From contig CAWCNV010000011.1 in NCBI GenBank assembly GCA_963797015.1, forward strand, positions 124,001 through 188,000: a DNA stretch of 64,000 bases, read 5' to 3'. The notes beneath the pieces were generated by a model that had not been told where the DNA came from, did not search any database, and saw only the letters and a list, made by a program, of their open reading frames with translations. Both the position numbers and the translations under genes were made by a program. Below, in pieces: positions 16,826 through 24,833 of this stretch (position 1 is the stretch's first letter; each line of letters starts with the position of its first letter). This DNA is from JBBPZA01 sp963797015. GTDB lineage: Bacteria > Actinomycetota > Thermoleophilia > Solirubrobacterales > Solirubrobacteraceae.

Positions 16826-17287
16826 ATGCGACGCAGGATCGCGATCTGGATCGCGGTGCCCGCACTGCTCGGGGCGGTTGCGCTGGCGGGGGCGGCGGAC
16901 GGGAAGGGGCGCCGGCAGAAGGTCACGCTGCAGGCGCGCTCGCAGGTCGAGCGCGTGCAGATCGTGGACACGGCGCCCACGGGGCGGTCGGCCGGCGACG
17001 GCCTGATCTTCACCGAGAAGCTGCTCGACGCGAGCGGCACCGTGATCGGCAGCGACGCCGCGCAGTGCACGGCGCTCTTCGACCAGCGCTCACTGTGCAC
17101 CGGCACCTACTTCCTGCCCGGGGGCCAGGTGATGGTCCAGCTGCTGCAGCCCAGCCTCGGCGGGACGCTCACCTATACGCAGGCGATCACAGGCGGCACC
17201 GGCCGCTACGCACGCGCGACGGGAACGGTGACCGTCCGCCAGCGCCCGGCCGGCGACCGCTTCACGTTCCGGATACGGCTTCCGTAG
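16826..17287 (+). CDS. Secreted allene-oxide-cyclase-like/dirigent-like barrel protein
   Basis: 153 residues with a signal peptide (MRRRIAIWIAVPALLGAVALAGAADG) cut near residue 24. The mature part is beta-rich: an early DGLIFTEKLLDASG, a Cys pair (AQCTALFD and SLCTGTY), then GTLTYTQAITGGTGRYARATGTVTV, the hallmark of the AOC-barrel superfamily. AAGGAGGAG lies just upstream of the ATG. Such small secreted barrels in actinobacteria have no proven role. The 235 bp upstream, between it and the divergent transporter, contain no gene I can support. Confidence 0.75.
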   Translation: MRRRIAIWIAVPALLGAVALAGAADGKGRRQKVTLQARSQVERVQIVDTAPTGRSAGDGLIFTEKLLDASGTVIGSDAAQCTALFDQRSLCTGTYFLPGGQVMVQLLQPSLGGTLTYTQAITGGTGRYARATGTVTVRQRPAGDRFTFRIRLP

Positions 17288-17290
17288 GCG

Positions 17291-17428
17291 GTCAGAGCGC
17301 TTCGGCGAGCTCCGCGCTTCATGCGCGCCGCCGGAGCGCTCGGGGAGGCCGGGGACGAGGAGCTCGTCGCGCTCGCCGAGCGTCACGGCATCGAGATGCC
17401 GGCCCGTTGTGAGAGTCTGCGTACATGA
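17291..17428 (+). pseudogene. Possible remnant of a cupin C-terminus
   Basis: The frame ending at TGA 17426-17428 reads APRFMRAAGALGEA then GDEELVALAERHGIEMP. This resembles the last segment of quercetinase-like cupin proteins, which end in a helix of the type LVALAERHGIEI. No cupin barrel precedes it; only about 45 codons remain. Its stop overlaps the ATG of the VOC gene (ATGA), as if a lost gene had been coupled to that one. Confidence 0.3.
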
Positions 17429-17829
17429 CTTCCGAAACCCCGCTCATCACCGGCACCGACTTCATCACCGTCGCCACCAAGGACTTCGACGCGGCGGTCG
17501 AGTTCTATGGAGGCGTGCTCGGCCTGCCCGAGTCCAAGCGCTGGGGCAAGCTGCCGGCCGCCGAGTTCGAGACCGGCAACCTGACGATCGCCGTCATGCA
17601 ATCCGATGCGTTCGGGCTGGAGGCGCGCGCCAACAACCACCCGATCGCGCTGCACGTCGACGACTTCCAGGCCGCCCATGACGAGCTCGAGTCGCGCGGC
17701 ATCGTGTTCCGCGGCGAGACGCTCGATTCGGGCGTCTGCTACCAGGCGTTCTTCCAGGATCCGGACGGCAACGTGCTCGGCATCCACCACCGCTACGCGT
17801 CCGGGACGCCGCCGCAGGCCGCCGGTTAG
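17425..17829 (+). CDS. VOC-superfamily (glyoxalase/dioxygenase-like) protein
   Basis: 134 residues, a two-module vicinal oxygen chelate fold. FITVATKDFDAAVEFYGGVLGLPE opens module one, and FFQDPDGNVLGIHHRY closes module two. The possible metal ligands (His in PIALHVDDF and Glu or His near the end) are only partly as in glyoxalase I, so the reaction is open. It follows a possible cupin remnant with a four-base overlap. The stop overlaps the stop of the opposing P450 gene by four bases (TTAG). Confidence 0.85.
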   Translation: MTSETPLITGTDFITVATKDFDAAVEFYGGVLGLPESKRWGKLPAAEFETGNLTIAVMQSDAFGLEARANNHPIALHVDDFQAAHDELESRGIVFRGETLDSGVCYQAFFQDPDGNVLGIHHRYASGTPPQAAG

Positions 17830-19112
17830 GGCGTCGGCCCATCGACGACGATCTCGCCGCCGCGGTGCGGCGTGACGACGAGCGCGCTGCGGCGCGCGCG
17901 CTCGGGAGCGGGGCGCACCGGACGGATCCTGAGCTCCGCCGCGACGCGCAGCACTTCGCGCATCTCCATCTCGGCGAACGGCGCCCCGGCGCAGCGGCGC
18001 ACGCCGCCGCCGAAGGGGATCCAGGCCGCCGCGTTCGGCGGCGGGTGCTCGCCGAGCCAGCGCTCGGGCAGCAGCGCCCCGGCCTGCGGCCACAGGTCCT
18101 CGCGGCGCATCGACAGCCACAGGCAGGCGGCGACGTGCACGCCGGCGGGCAGCGTGCGGCCGGCGATGCGGGCCGGCGCCAGCAGCAGGCGCGGGGCGAT
18201 GGTGAGCGCGGGGCGCACGCGCAGGACCTCCTTGACGACCGCTTCGAGGTACGCGGGCTCGCCCTCGCGCAGGCGCGCGTGGACTGACGGGTTGCGCGCG
18301 AGCCGCTCGAAGGCCCACGCCAGCGATGCCGCGGAGGTGTCGTGCCCGGCCACCAGCAGCGCGACGAGCTGGTCTCGGAGATGGCGATCCGTGGGCGGGT
18401 TGCCGTCCTCGTCGCGCTGCTCGAGCAGCAGGTCGAGCACCGAGTCGCCGCCGCGCCGCACGCGCCGGCGCGCGATGAGGTCGAGCAGCAGCGCGTCGAA
18501 GCGCTCGACGGCGATGCGAAAGCGCCCCCACGGGCTGCGCGGCCCGAGGTCGCGCTGCACGAGCACCATCGCGAGCATGCGCGGGAACGAGCGCACGCTG
18601 TCGAGCGTGCCGTGGACGGCGTCGCGCAGCCGCGCCGCCTCGTCGTCGTCGCCCGCTCCGAGCAGCACGCGCACGATCGTCTCGAGCGTGAGGTGCTTCA
18701 TCCGTTCGAGCGTCACGACGGGACCGCGCCAACCGCTCAGCTCCTCTCTCGCGAGCTGAGCGACGGCCGGCGTCAAGGCGCGCATGCGCTCGCCGTGGAA
18801 CGGCGTCTGGATCAGGCGGCGCTCGCGCAGGTGCTGCTCGCCGTCGAGCACGAGGATCGAGTGCGGGCCGGCGAACGGACGCAGGAACTCCCAGCTCTGG
18901 CCGGCCGGCGCGATCGCCGGATCGAGGCGGAACAGCTCACGGACGGCGGCCGGGTCGGAGAACAGCACCATCGGCTCGTCGGTCCAGAAGGTGCGGATCG
19001 TGACCGGGTCGCCGTAGCGCTCGTGGATCGCGCGCAGGAAGGCCGCCGGCCGCGCCGTCCACGCGACGGTCTGCCAGGCGGCGGGTGCGCGCGGGCCGGG
19101 CGGAAGCTCCAC
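17826..19112 (-). CDS. Cytochrome P450
   Basis: 428 residues. The I-helix AGHDTSAAS (oxygen activation), the K-helix EVLR (ExxR) and the heme loop FGGGVRRCAG with the thiolate Cys are all present, so it should be an active monooxygenase. The start is GTG at 19112, with TAGGCT ending 7 nt upstream and no Shine-Dalgarno. The opening LPPGPRAPAAWQTVAW is the proline-rich hinge of bacterial P450s that resemble the CYP110/CYP102-like group. It needs separate ferredoxin and reductase, neither of which is next to it. Substrate unknown. Confidence 0.92.
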   Translation of the reverse strand: MELPPGPRAPAAWQTVAWTARPAAFLRAIHERYGDPVTIRTFWTDEPMVLFSDPAAVRELFRLDPAIAPAGQSWEFLRPFAGPHSILVLDGEQHLRERRLIQTPFHGERMRALTPAVAQLAREELSGWRGPVVTLERMKHLTLETIVRVLLGAGDDDEAARLRDAVHGTLDSVRSFPRMLAMVLVQRDLGPRSPWGRFRIAVERFDALLLDLIARRRVRRGGDSVLDLLLEQRDEDGNPPTDRHLRDQLVALLVAGHDTSAASLAWAFERLARNPSVHARLREGEPAYLEAVVKEVLRVRPALTIAPRLLLAPARIAGRTLPAGVHVAACLWLSMRREDLWPQAGALLPERWLGEHPPPNAAAWIPFGGGVRRCAGAPFAEMEMREVLRVAAELRIRPVRPAPERARRSALVVTPHRGGEIVVDGPTP

Positions 19113-19118
19113 TCCCCG

Positions 19119-19124
19119 AGCCTA
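19119..19124 (-). promoter_or_regulatory. -10-like hexamer of the leaderless P450 gene
   Basis: On the minus strand TAGGCT ends 7 nt before the GTG at 19112, so the transcript would begin with the start codon. Confidence 0.45.
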
Positions 19125-19176
19125 CGTCGCGACGCTCGCGAGTCGCGCCCGCGCAATCTGGGAACAACTTGGAGAA

Positions 19177-19506
19177 ATGGGGTACGACGAGACGCTGGCG
19201 GGGCGCGTCCGATCGATAATGCGGGTTCACGAGGACGCCGCCGAGCGCGAGATGTTCGGCGGGCTCGCGTGGATGCTGCGCGGCAACATGGCCTGCTGCG
19301 TGCTGGGCGGCGACGTCGCCGTGCGCTTGAGCCTGGTGGACGCCGCGCGTGCCCTGCAGGAGGACTACACGCGGCCGTTCGACCCGACTGGCCGCCCGGC
19401 GCGCGCGTTCGTCGTAGTCGCCGGCCACGCGGTCGCCGCCGAGGCCGACCTGACCCGCTGGATCGACGCGGCTGCCGAGCACGCGCTCTCGCTGCCGCCG
19501 CAATGA
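19177..19506 (+). CDS. TfoX N-terminal domain family protein
   Basis: 109 residues comprising just one TfoX-N domain: RVRSIMRVHEDAAEREMFGGLAWMLRGNM is the family signature (Mx FGG), followed by a segment with VAVRLSLVD. Proteobacterial TfoX controls competence, but stand-alone actinobacterial domains have no known role. GGAG lies 5 nt before the ATG. It is divergent from the P450 gene across 64 bp and converges with an SDR remnant. Confidence 0.8.
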   Translation: MGYDETLAGRVRSIMRVHEDAAEREMFGGLAWMLRGNMACCVLGGDVAVRLSLVDAARALQEDYTRPFDPTGRPARAFVVVAGHAVAAEADLTRWIDAAAEHALSLPPQ

Positions 19507-19539
19507 ACGGGCGATGGCCGCGCGCCGCGGCGAAGAGGA

Positions 19540-19980
19540 TCAGCGCCGGCGCGGGACGCCGGTCGCCGTGCGCAGCAGCGCGTCACGGGCGGGCGTGGGG
19601 GTGAGCTGGGCCAGTATTCCCTGGATCCGCGGGCCCGTGCCGACGACGTAGCGCGCGCGGGGGCGTCGGGCGGTCAGCGCTCGCTCGATCGTCGCCGCGA
19701 CCGTGTCGACGGGCGAGGCCATGCGCTGGGACCGCGGGATCGTTTGGCGGAAGCCGTCGATGTGGCGGTCGTAGAGCTCGCGGTGGCCGGGGGAGAGGGT
19801 GGCGACCGACTCCTCCAGCGCGCTGTCGGCCTCGCGCCACATGCCGCCTTCCGCGCTCAGGGCCTCTCCGTCCTCGGACCGGCGCACGCCGGCCAGGACG
19901 TCCCAGCCGGCTGACGCCAGCCGCAGCGCCGCGACGCGGCCGATGCCGCGCGCGGCGCCGGTGACGAGCACGGAGGGCAT
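19540..19980 (-). pseudogene. SDR gene with large in-frame internal deletion
   Basis: An open frame of 146 residues whose first 45 residues are the start of an SDR (VLVTGAARGIGRVAALRL) and whose remainder, from MWREADSALEE on, is the end of one (ARRPRARYVVGTGPRIQGILAQ). The central part with NNAG, the catalytic Ser and YxxxK is missing; intact relatives have about 260-280 residues, so roughly 120 are gone without loss of frame. It cannot be a working oxidoreductase. The ATG at 19980 and the true C-terminus are kept, so a short protein may still be made. Confidence 0.75.
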
Positions 19981-20029
19981 GAACGGAACCTACTGCGACC
20001 GTCCCGAGCCGCGCCAGGTTCCGGTCCCC

Positions 20030-20794
20030 TCAGGCGGCGGGCTGGGCGTAGCGCAGCGAGCCGGGTGTGGTGAGGTCCTCGCCGGTCTCGAGCAGTGTCT
20101 TGAGCCCCGAGAGGATCATCGGCCAGCCGCCGTAGAGCTCTCCGTTCGCGCCTTCGCGCAGCTGGTCGTGAATGACCGTGAGCCGGCAGGAGTCGCCGAC
20201 CGGCTCGATCTCCCACGTGACCCGCGAGGTTCCCTCGGCCTTGACCTCGTCGCTCCACAGGGCGTTGAAGCTCTGCACCAGCCGGCGCGGCGGATCGACC
20301 TCGAGATTCTCGCCCTCGAAGATCGGCCCGTCGGCCCGGGCATGAACGGCCCGGTAGCTCGAGCCAGGGTTCCAGTCGGAGTCGACGCCGACGCCGAAGC
20401 TATAGCGCCGCCGCAGGTCGCTGTCGGTGATCGCCTCCCACAGGCGCTCCGGGGTCGTCTTGATGTAGATCTCGAAGACCTTCTCCATGGTTGCCTCCAT
20501 CGTGGTCTTGAGCCCGCTGAGCGCGGTGGCCCAGGGCTCGGCGTACTTGCTCACCCAGCGGTCGTGGACGAGCCGGATCGGGACCGGGTTGAGGAAGTGG
20601 AGCTTCTCCCGGCCCCGCCGCCGGGTGACGACGAGGCCCGCCTCCTCGAGCACCTTCAGATGCTTCATCACGCCGAAGCGCGTCATCGGAAGGCGCGCTT
20701 CGAGCGCGCTCAGCGATTGACCGTCGTCGGCGAAGAGCTCGTCGAGGAGCGTCCGGCGGGTCGGGTCGGCCAGCGCCTTGAACACCTGGTCCAT
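20030..20794 (-). CDS. ArsR-type repressor fused to SRPBCC (AHSA1-like) domain
   Basis: 254 residues. Residues 1-95 form an ArsR winged helix (MDQVFKALADPTRRTLLDEL, then MTRFGVMKHLKVLEEAGLV). Residues about 110-250 form an AHSA1/START-like ligand-binding domain (FEIYIKTTPERLWEAITD, GPIFEGENLEVDPPRRLV). In many actinobacteria these are two adjacent genes; here they are one protein, so ligand binding by the START-like pocket could directly set DNA binding. A near-consensus promoter with a palindrome inside its spacer precedes the ATG, suggesting autoregulation and a leaderless message. Confidence 0.88.
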   Translation of the reverse strand: MDQVFKALADPTRRTLLDELFADDGQSLSALEARLPMTRFGVMKHLKVLEEAGLVVTRRRGREKLHFLNPVPIRLVHDRWVSKYAEPWATALSGLKTTMEATMEKVFEIYIKTTPERLWEAITDSDLRRRYSFGVGVDSDWNPGSSYRAVHARADGPIFEGENLEVDPPRRLVQSFNALWSDEVKAEGTSRVTWEIEPVGDSCRLTVIHDQLREGANGELYGGWPMILSGLKTLLETGEDLTTPGSLRYAQPAA

Positions 20795-20800
20795 GACCGG

Positions 20801-20830
20801 AGAATAAGTGACTATCGAGTCACATGTCAA
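20801..20830 (-). promoter_or_regulatory. Promoter of the ArsR-SRPBCC gene
   Basis: On the minus strand a perfect -35 TTGACA (20830-20825) and a -10 TATTCT (20806-20801) are 18 nt apart. The -10 ends 7 nt before the ATG, so the message would be leaderless. Confidence 0.65.
20808..20823. promoter_or_regulatory. Operator palindrome within the promoter spacer
   Basis: GTGACTATCGAGTCAC: two perfect 6-bp arms around a 4-bp centre, lying wholly between the -35 and -10 of the ArsR-SRPBCC gene. A repressor bound here would exclude RNA polymerase. Confidence 0.6.
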
Positions 20831-20968
20831 CGTGGGGGCCGCCAGGGCATCAACTCGAGTCAGAAAGCCCCGAGGCCACCGGCACGCCTTCGCGGAGCCC
20901 TCCCTTTCCCTCGTCGACGCCGTTCAGCGCGGTCCGGGTCGCTCTGGCAATGGCGCGACCTTGCGGGG

Positions 20969-22438
20969 TCAGGCGCTGCGCAGGTGCCCTCGGCGAGCGC
21001 TCTGCTCGGGCTCGGCGGCAGCTTCGCGGTCGCCGACGCGGCCCGCGACGCGGCCCGCCGCTCCGGCCAGTCCCGCGCCGTGCGCCTTGCTCGCGTACAG
21101 CCGGCGGTCGGCGAGGCGCAGGGCCTCTGAGGCGGTGCGCGTCTCGTCTGGCAGCGCCGCCCAGCCGCACGAGACCGAGATCGTGAAGCCGTCGCCGTGC
21201 TGGGTCAGCGCGCCGGCGAGCCGGCCCGCGGTGGCCCGGGGATCGGACGACGTCAGCGGCAGCAGCGCGCACAGCTCGTCGCCTCCCAGCCGGTACGCGC
21301 GGCCGCTCTCGAGCGCCGCGTTGAGGTCCGAGGCCACCAGCCGCAGGAGCTGGTCGCCGGCCGGGTGGCCGAAGGTGTCGTTGTAGTGCTTGAAGCCGTC
21401 GAGGTCGAACAGGACCAGCAGCCGCGGGGCGTCGCGGAAGGCGAGGTCGTGGAGCAGCTGGCGGCGGTTGGCCAGCGCGGTCAGCGGGTCAGTGTGCGCC
21501 TGACGACGGCTATCGCGCAGGAGCTGCTGGTTCTCGGTGAGCACGAGCGCGGCGCGAACGACGGCGACGGCGAGCGCCGCCAGCGCCAGGGCGGCGGGCG
21601 CCGGCGCCACCACGCCCGCGAGGCCCAGCGCGACGACGGCCAGGGCCGGCGCGCTCATCACTGTCGGCGCCAGCGCCGCGGGCAGCCGCCGCGCGGCGCG
21701 CGGCTCGGCCTGCCACGCCGCCGCCGCGATCAGGCAGGCGCCGACGATCCAACCGAGGTCGGCCGGGCCGCCCGGCCGGTAGTCACCGGCGAGGTGGCCG
21801 GCGGAGAAGGCGAGGTCGGCCGCCGCGAAGCAACCGAGCGACAGGACGATCGTCAGCGTGCGCCGGTCCGCGCGCCAGTTGGCCTGCGCCGCGGCGCCGA
21901 CGACGACCGCGAGCATCACGAGCGCGGCGAGCAGCTGGGCGTGGAGCGCGATCGCGGCGAAGTCGAGCCTGGGGGTGGAGCCGAGCGTGGGCGCGACCAC
22001 CGGCGTCCAGGCCAGCGAGACGGCGAGCAGCGCCGCCGTCAAGCCGTCGAGCCACAGGCCCGAGCGCCGGCGGCGCCGGCGGCCCTCGGCCAGCCGCAGC
22101 AGGGCAGCGCCGGCCAGCAGGTAGAAGCCCACCCAGATCGCGTCCGCCACTCCGGGGATCGCCCGCGGGCCCTCGAGCGGGAAGCGGGCCAGGTCCCCGG
22201 CTTCCCAGACCGCCAGCGCGCCCGCGAGCAGGGCCCACGCCACGCGATGCTCGCGGCGGGTATACGCGCGCCAGCCGACGAGCGCCGTGGCGCCGGCCAG
22301 CAGCACGTGCAGGAGAGCCGGAGACAGAGTCTCGCGCCAGTGCGCGGGTTGCACGACGGAGCCGGCTGCGTAGCCGACCGAGAGGATGCCGAGAACGGCC
22401 AGCGCCGCCGGCTCGTGGCGAGATCTGGTTGAACCCAC
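20969..22438 (-). CDS. Membrane diguanylate cyclase (GGDEF)
   Basis: 489 residues. About nine hydrophobic segments fill residues 10-310 and form a membrane sensor of unknown ligand. A GGDEF domain follows (TDPLTALANRRQLLHDL, FDLDGFKHYND, and the active site GGDEL at about 400). GGDEL is an accepted variant. The RxxD product-inhibition site normally five residues before it is not seen (SGRAYRLGGDE). The protein should make cyclic di-GMP at the inner face of the membrane. The GTG start at 22438 has purines directly in front, so start choice is uncertain; no EAL domain is present. Confidence 0.88.
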   Translation of the reverse strand: MGSTRSRHEPAALAVLGILSVGYAAGSVVQPAHWRETLSPALLHVLLAGATALVGWRAYTRREHRVAWALLAGALAVWEAGDLARFPLEGPRAIPGVADAIWVGFYLLAGAALLRLAEGRRRRRRSGLWLDGLTAALLAVSLAWTPVVAPTLGSTPRLDFAAIALHAQLLAALVMLAVVVGAAAQANWRADRRTLTIVLSLGCFAAADLAFSAGHLAGDYRPGGPADLGWIVGACLIAAAAWQAEPRAARRLPAALAPTVMSAPALAVVALGLAGVVAPAPAALALAALAVAVVRAALVLTENQQLLRDSRRQAHTDPLTALANRRQLLHDLAFRDAPRLLVLFDLDGFKHYNDTFGHPAGDQLLRLVASDLNAALESGRAYRLGGDELCALLPLTSSDPRATAGRLAGALTQHGDGFTISVSCGWAALPDETRTASEALRLADRRLYASKAHGAGLAGAAGRVAGRVGDREAAAEPEQSARRGHLRSA

Positions 22439-22492
22439 CTCCGGACAGCATCGGCACCTCAGTCAGAACCTTGAGAGTTCGGCGTACCGCAT

Positions 22493-23380
22493 TTAGGGGC
22501 GCCGGCCCGCTGCGACCAGCGTCACGCCCGGGAACTCGAGTCCGTCTGCGGTCTCGTAGCGGGCGCTCGCCTCGCGCGCGTTCGCGCGGATCTGGTCGGC
22601 CGCCTCCTCGGGGAGCGCGGCCAGCAGCTTCACCAGCGGCCCGGCGAGCGCGGAGGTGCGCGTCCACCAGTCCTCGAAGGAGGGCGCGCGCAGGGGTGCC
22701 GGCTGCTCGCTGACCGCGACGTCGGCGAGCCCGGCGCCCGACAGCAGCGCGCTGAGCTCGCCGGCGTCCTCGAGCGAGAACGGCCCCGGGACCCCGGGCG
22801 GCGGCACTGGCGCGCCGGTGTACGCGCCGACGGCGTCGAACACGACGCCCAGCCACGGATTGCGCTCGCGCGGTCCCCACACCGCGAGCGCGACGCGGCC
22901 GCCCGGACGCAGAACGCGGTGGATCTCGCGCGCCGCGCGCGCGGGGTCGGGTACCAGCATCAGGCCCTCGCGGCACAGGACGACGTCGTAGGAGGTGTCG
23001 GGCTCGGCGATGCGCTCGAGGTCGAGTTCCCGCGCGCTGACGTTGTCGACGCCCTGCTCGCGCGCCCGAGCCGCGGCGATCGCGGTCATCTCCGGAGCGA
23101 CGTCGGAGATCACGACCTCGCCACCGGGGGCGACGCGGCGTGCGGCAGCCAGGCCGAGGCCCCCGGCACCGCAGGCGAGCTCGAGCACGCGCGCGCCGGG
23201 CTGGGGCGCGGACAGCTCCAGCAGCCGCTCCGTCAGCGGAGCGCCGCGCGCGTCGACGAAGTCGGCGTACTCGCCCCAGCCCTCGGCGACCGAGCCCCAC
23301 ATGGCGTGCAGGTTCGCGCGCAGCGGATCGAGCTCCCCCGCGCTCCCGTCCGTCCCCCCGGCGATGCTCTGCGCTTCCAT
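22493..23380 (-). CDS. Class I SAM-dependent methyltransferase
   Basis: 295 residues with the methyltransferase-11 pattern: VLELACGAGGLGLAAARRV (SAM loop), VVISDVAPEMTAIAAARA, and REIHRVLRPGGRVALAVWGP. The opening MWGSVAEGWGEYADFVDARGAPLTERLLELSA is typical of UbiE-like enzymes. The methyl acceptor is unknown. AAGGAGGA sits 6 nt before the ATG. It is divergent from a TetR gene, with an inverted repeat in the 62-bp gap, so the TetR protein may control it. Confidence 0.88.
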   Translation of the reverse strand: MEAQSIAGGTDGSAGELDPLRANLHAMWGSVAEGWGEYADFVDARGAPLTERLLELSAPQPGARVLELACGAGGLGLAAARRVAPGGEVVISDVAPEMTAIAAARAREQGVDNVSARELDLERIAEPDTSYDVVLCREGLMLVPDPARAAREIHRVLRPGGRVALAVWGPRERNPWLGVVFDAVGAYTGAPVPPPGVPGPFSLEDAGELSALLSGAGLADVAVSEQPAPLRAPSFEDWWTRTSALAGPLVKLLAALPEEAADQIRANAREASARYETADGLEFPGVTLVAAGRRP

Positions 23381-23402
23381 CGGATCCTCCTTCGATATTG
23401 AC

Positions 23403-23417
23403 TACTCGTAACGGGTA
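23403..23417. promoter_or_regulatory. Inverted repeat between methyltransferase and TetR genes
   Basis: TACTCGT-A-ACGGGTA, arms of 7 with one mismatch, in the divergent gap. The place and form suit a TetR operator controlling both genes. Confidence 0.45.
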
Positions 23418-23442
23418 ATGAAGTCAGCGCTAGGATACTGAA

Positions 23443-24204
23443 ATGGCCCAAACAGTCAAGAGCAAAGGGCGGCCGCGCCGCGAGCGGGGGGCGGCCGAAG
23501 AACCCATGCGCGCCTCGCGCGCGGGGCCGCGCCGAGCGCAGAGCGCCGCGGTGAAGGGCACCCGCGCCTACAACTCTCCCCGGCGGCGCGAGCAGGCGGC
23601 GGCGACGCGCCGCGAGATCCTCGAAGCGGCCAAGCGGCTGTTCGAGCAGCAGGGCTACGTGGCGACCACGATGGCGGCCGTCGCCGCCGAGGCCGGCGTC
23701 GCGCTCAAGACCGTGTACGTGGCCTTCGATACCAAGAGCGGGCTGCTGCGCGCGCTGTGGCACCTGCTCCTGCGCGGCGACGAGGACGACGTGCCGGTGG
23801 GAGAGCGCCGGTGGTACAGGGTGGTGCTCGACGAGCCCGACCCCGAGCGCCAGCTGCGCCTGGTCGCTCGCAACTCGCGCATGGTCAAGGAGCGCGCCGG
23901 CGCGCTGATGGGCGTGATCCGCAGTGCCGCGCCGATCGACCCCGACATCGCCGCCCTATGGCACCGGATCCAGTCCGACTTCTACGGCAACCAGCGCGCG
24001 ATCGTGAAGGCGCTCCACGCCAAGAAGGCCCTGCGCCCGGGGCTCGGCGTCGCCCGCGGCGCCGACCTGCTGTGGACGCTCAACCACCCCGACGTGTGGC
24101 TGCTGCTGGTGGGCGAGCGCGGCTGGACTCCAGACCAGTGGGAGCGCTGGTTCGCGGACACCCTCGGCGCGCAGCTGCTGGGCGACGGATCGCGGTCGGG
24201 GTGA
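23443..24204 (+). CDS. TetR-family regulator
   Basis: 253 residues. A long basic N-terminal tail of about 45 residues precedes the TetR helix-turn-helix (RREILEAAKRLFEQQGYVATTMAAVAAEAGVALKTVYVAF). The C-terminal ligand domain (LRLVARNSRMVKERAGALMGVIRSAA) is not assignable. TAGGAT ends 7 nt before the ATG, and there is no Shine-Dalgarno. The next gene starts in the GTGA overlap at its stop, so the two form an operon; the divergent methyltransferase gene shares the operator region. Confidence 0.88.
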   Translation: MAQTVKSKGRPRRERGAAEEPMRASRAGPRRAQSAAVKGTRAYNSPRRREQAAATRREILEAAKRLFEQQGYVATTMAAVAAEAGVALKTVYVAFDTKSGLLRALWHLLLRGDEDDVPVGERRWYRVVLDEPDPERQLRLVARNSRMVKERAGALMGVIRSAAPIDPDIAALWHRIQSDFYGNQRAIVKALHAKKALRPGLGVARGADLLWTLNHPDVWLLLVGERGWTPDQWERWFADTLGAQLLGDGSRSG

Positions 24205-24833
24205 CGGGCGCGGGGACGCCACGGCCGCTGGGCGGCGTCGCCACCGCCGCGGTCATCGCGGCGCTCGGGTTCGCGGTCGGGCTCGCCGGCGACGCGTGCC
24301 ACGTGGCCTCGGGCACCACCCGCTACGAGTGGTCCGGTGTCCCGGAGCTGTGGCGCAGCGCGCTGTGGTTCCCGTTCCTGGTGGCCGGCGGTGTGCTGCT
24401 CGGGGCGTGGTCGGCCGAGCGCGGCGCGCTGCCGGTCAGACGCGTCCGCAGGCGCGCCGACATGGTCGCCGGGGCCGCGGTCGTGCTCGCCCTGTACGCC
24501 CTGACCGCCACGCTGCGCGACCAGCCGTCCACGGTCTCGGTCGTCCTCGTCGGCGCGCTCGCCGTGGCGATCTGGGGCTGGTGGGACCCGTCGCCGCGCG
24601 CGCTGGCCGGCGCGCTCGGCTTCGCGGTCGCCGGGCCGCTGATCGAGATCGGGATCGTCGCGCTCGGGGCCGCGAGCTACGCCCGCGACGCCGACGGCCT
24701 GGGCGGCGTCGCGCCGTGGCTTCCGTGCCTGTACTTCGCCGCGGGAGCGGTGAGCTCGCAGCTGTGGGCGGCGATCGCGCGCGACGGCGCGCCCGCGACG
24801 AGCCGCCCTACCACCGCCGCGGCAGATTCCTGA
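24201..24833 (+). CDS. Six-span membrane protein
   Basis: 210 residues from the GTG that overlaps the TetR stop (GTGA). Six hydrophobic segments are visible, among them VATAAVIAALGFAVGLAGDA, LWFPFLVAGGVLLGAW and LGFAVAGPLIEIGIVALGA. YEWSGVPELWRSALWFPFLV contains conserved-looking aromatic residues. The size and six spans are compatible with INSIG-like proteins, but I cannot confirm that; treat it as an unassigned membrane protein controlled with the TetR gene. Its last 26 bp overlap the 3' end of the opposing lipase gene. Confidence 0.65.
   Translation: MTGAGTPRPLGGVATAAVIAALGFAVGLAGDACHVASGTTRYEWSGVPELWRSALWFPFLVAGGVLLGAWSAERGALPVRRVRRRADMVAGAAVVLALYALTATLRDQPSTVSVVLVGALAVAIWGWWDPSPRALAGALGFAVAGPLIEIGIVALGAASYARDADGLGGVAPWLPCLYFAAGAVSSQLWAAIARDGAPATSRPTTAAADS

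Noticed and set aside
20850..20968. Minus-strand text LTPQGRAIARATRTALNGVDEG resembling the end of a MarR protein
   Set aside because: Too short and lacking a winged helix; it may be chance in a 139-bp gap.
24201..24833. Calling the six-span protein INSIG-like
   Set aside because: Only size and number of spans agree; no decisive motif was recognised.
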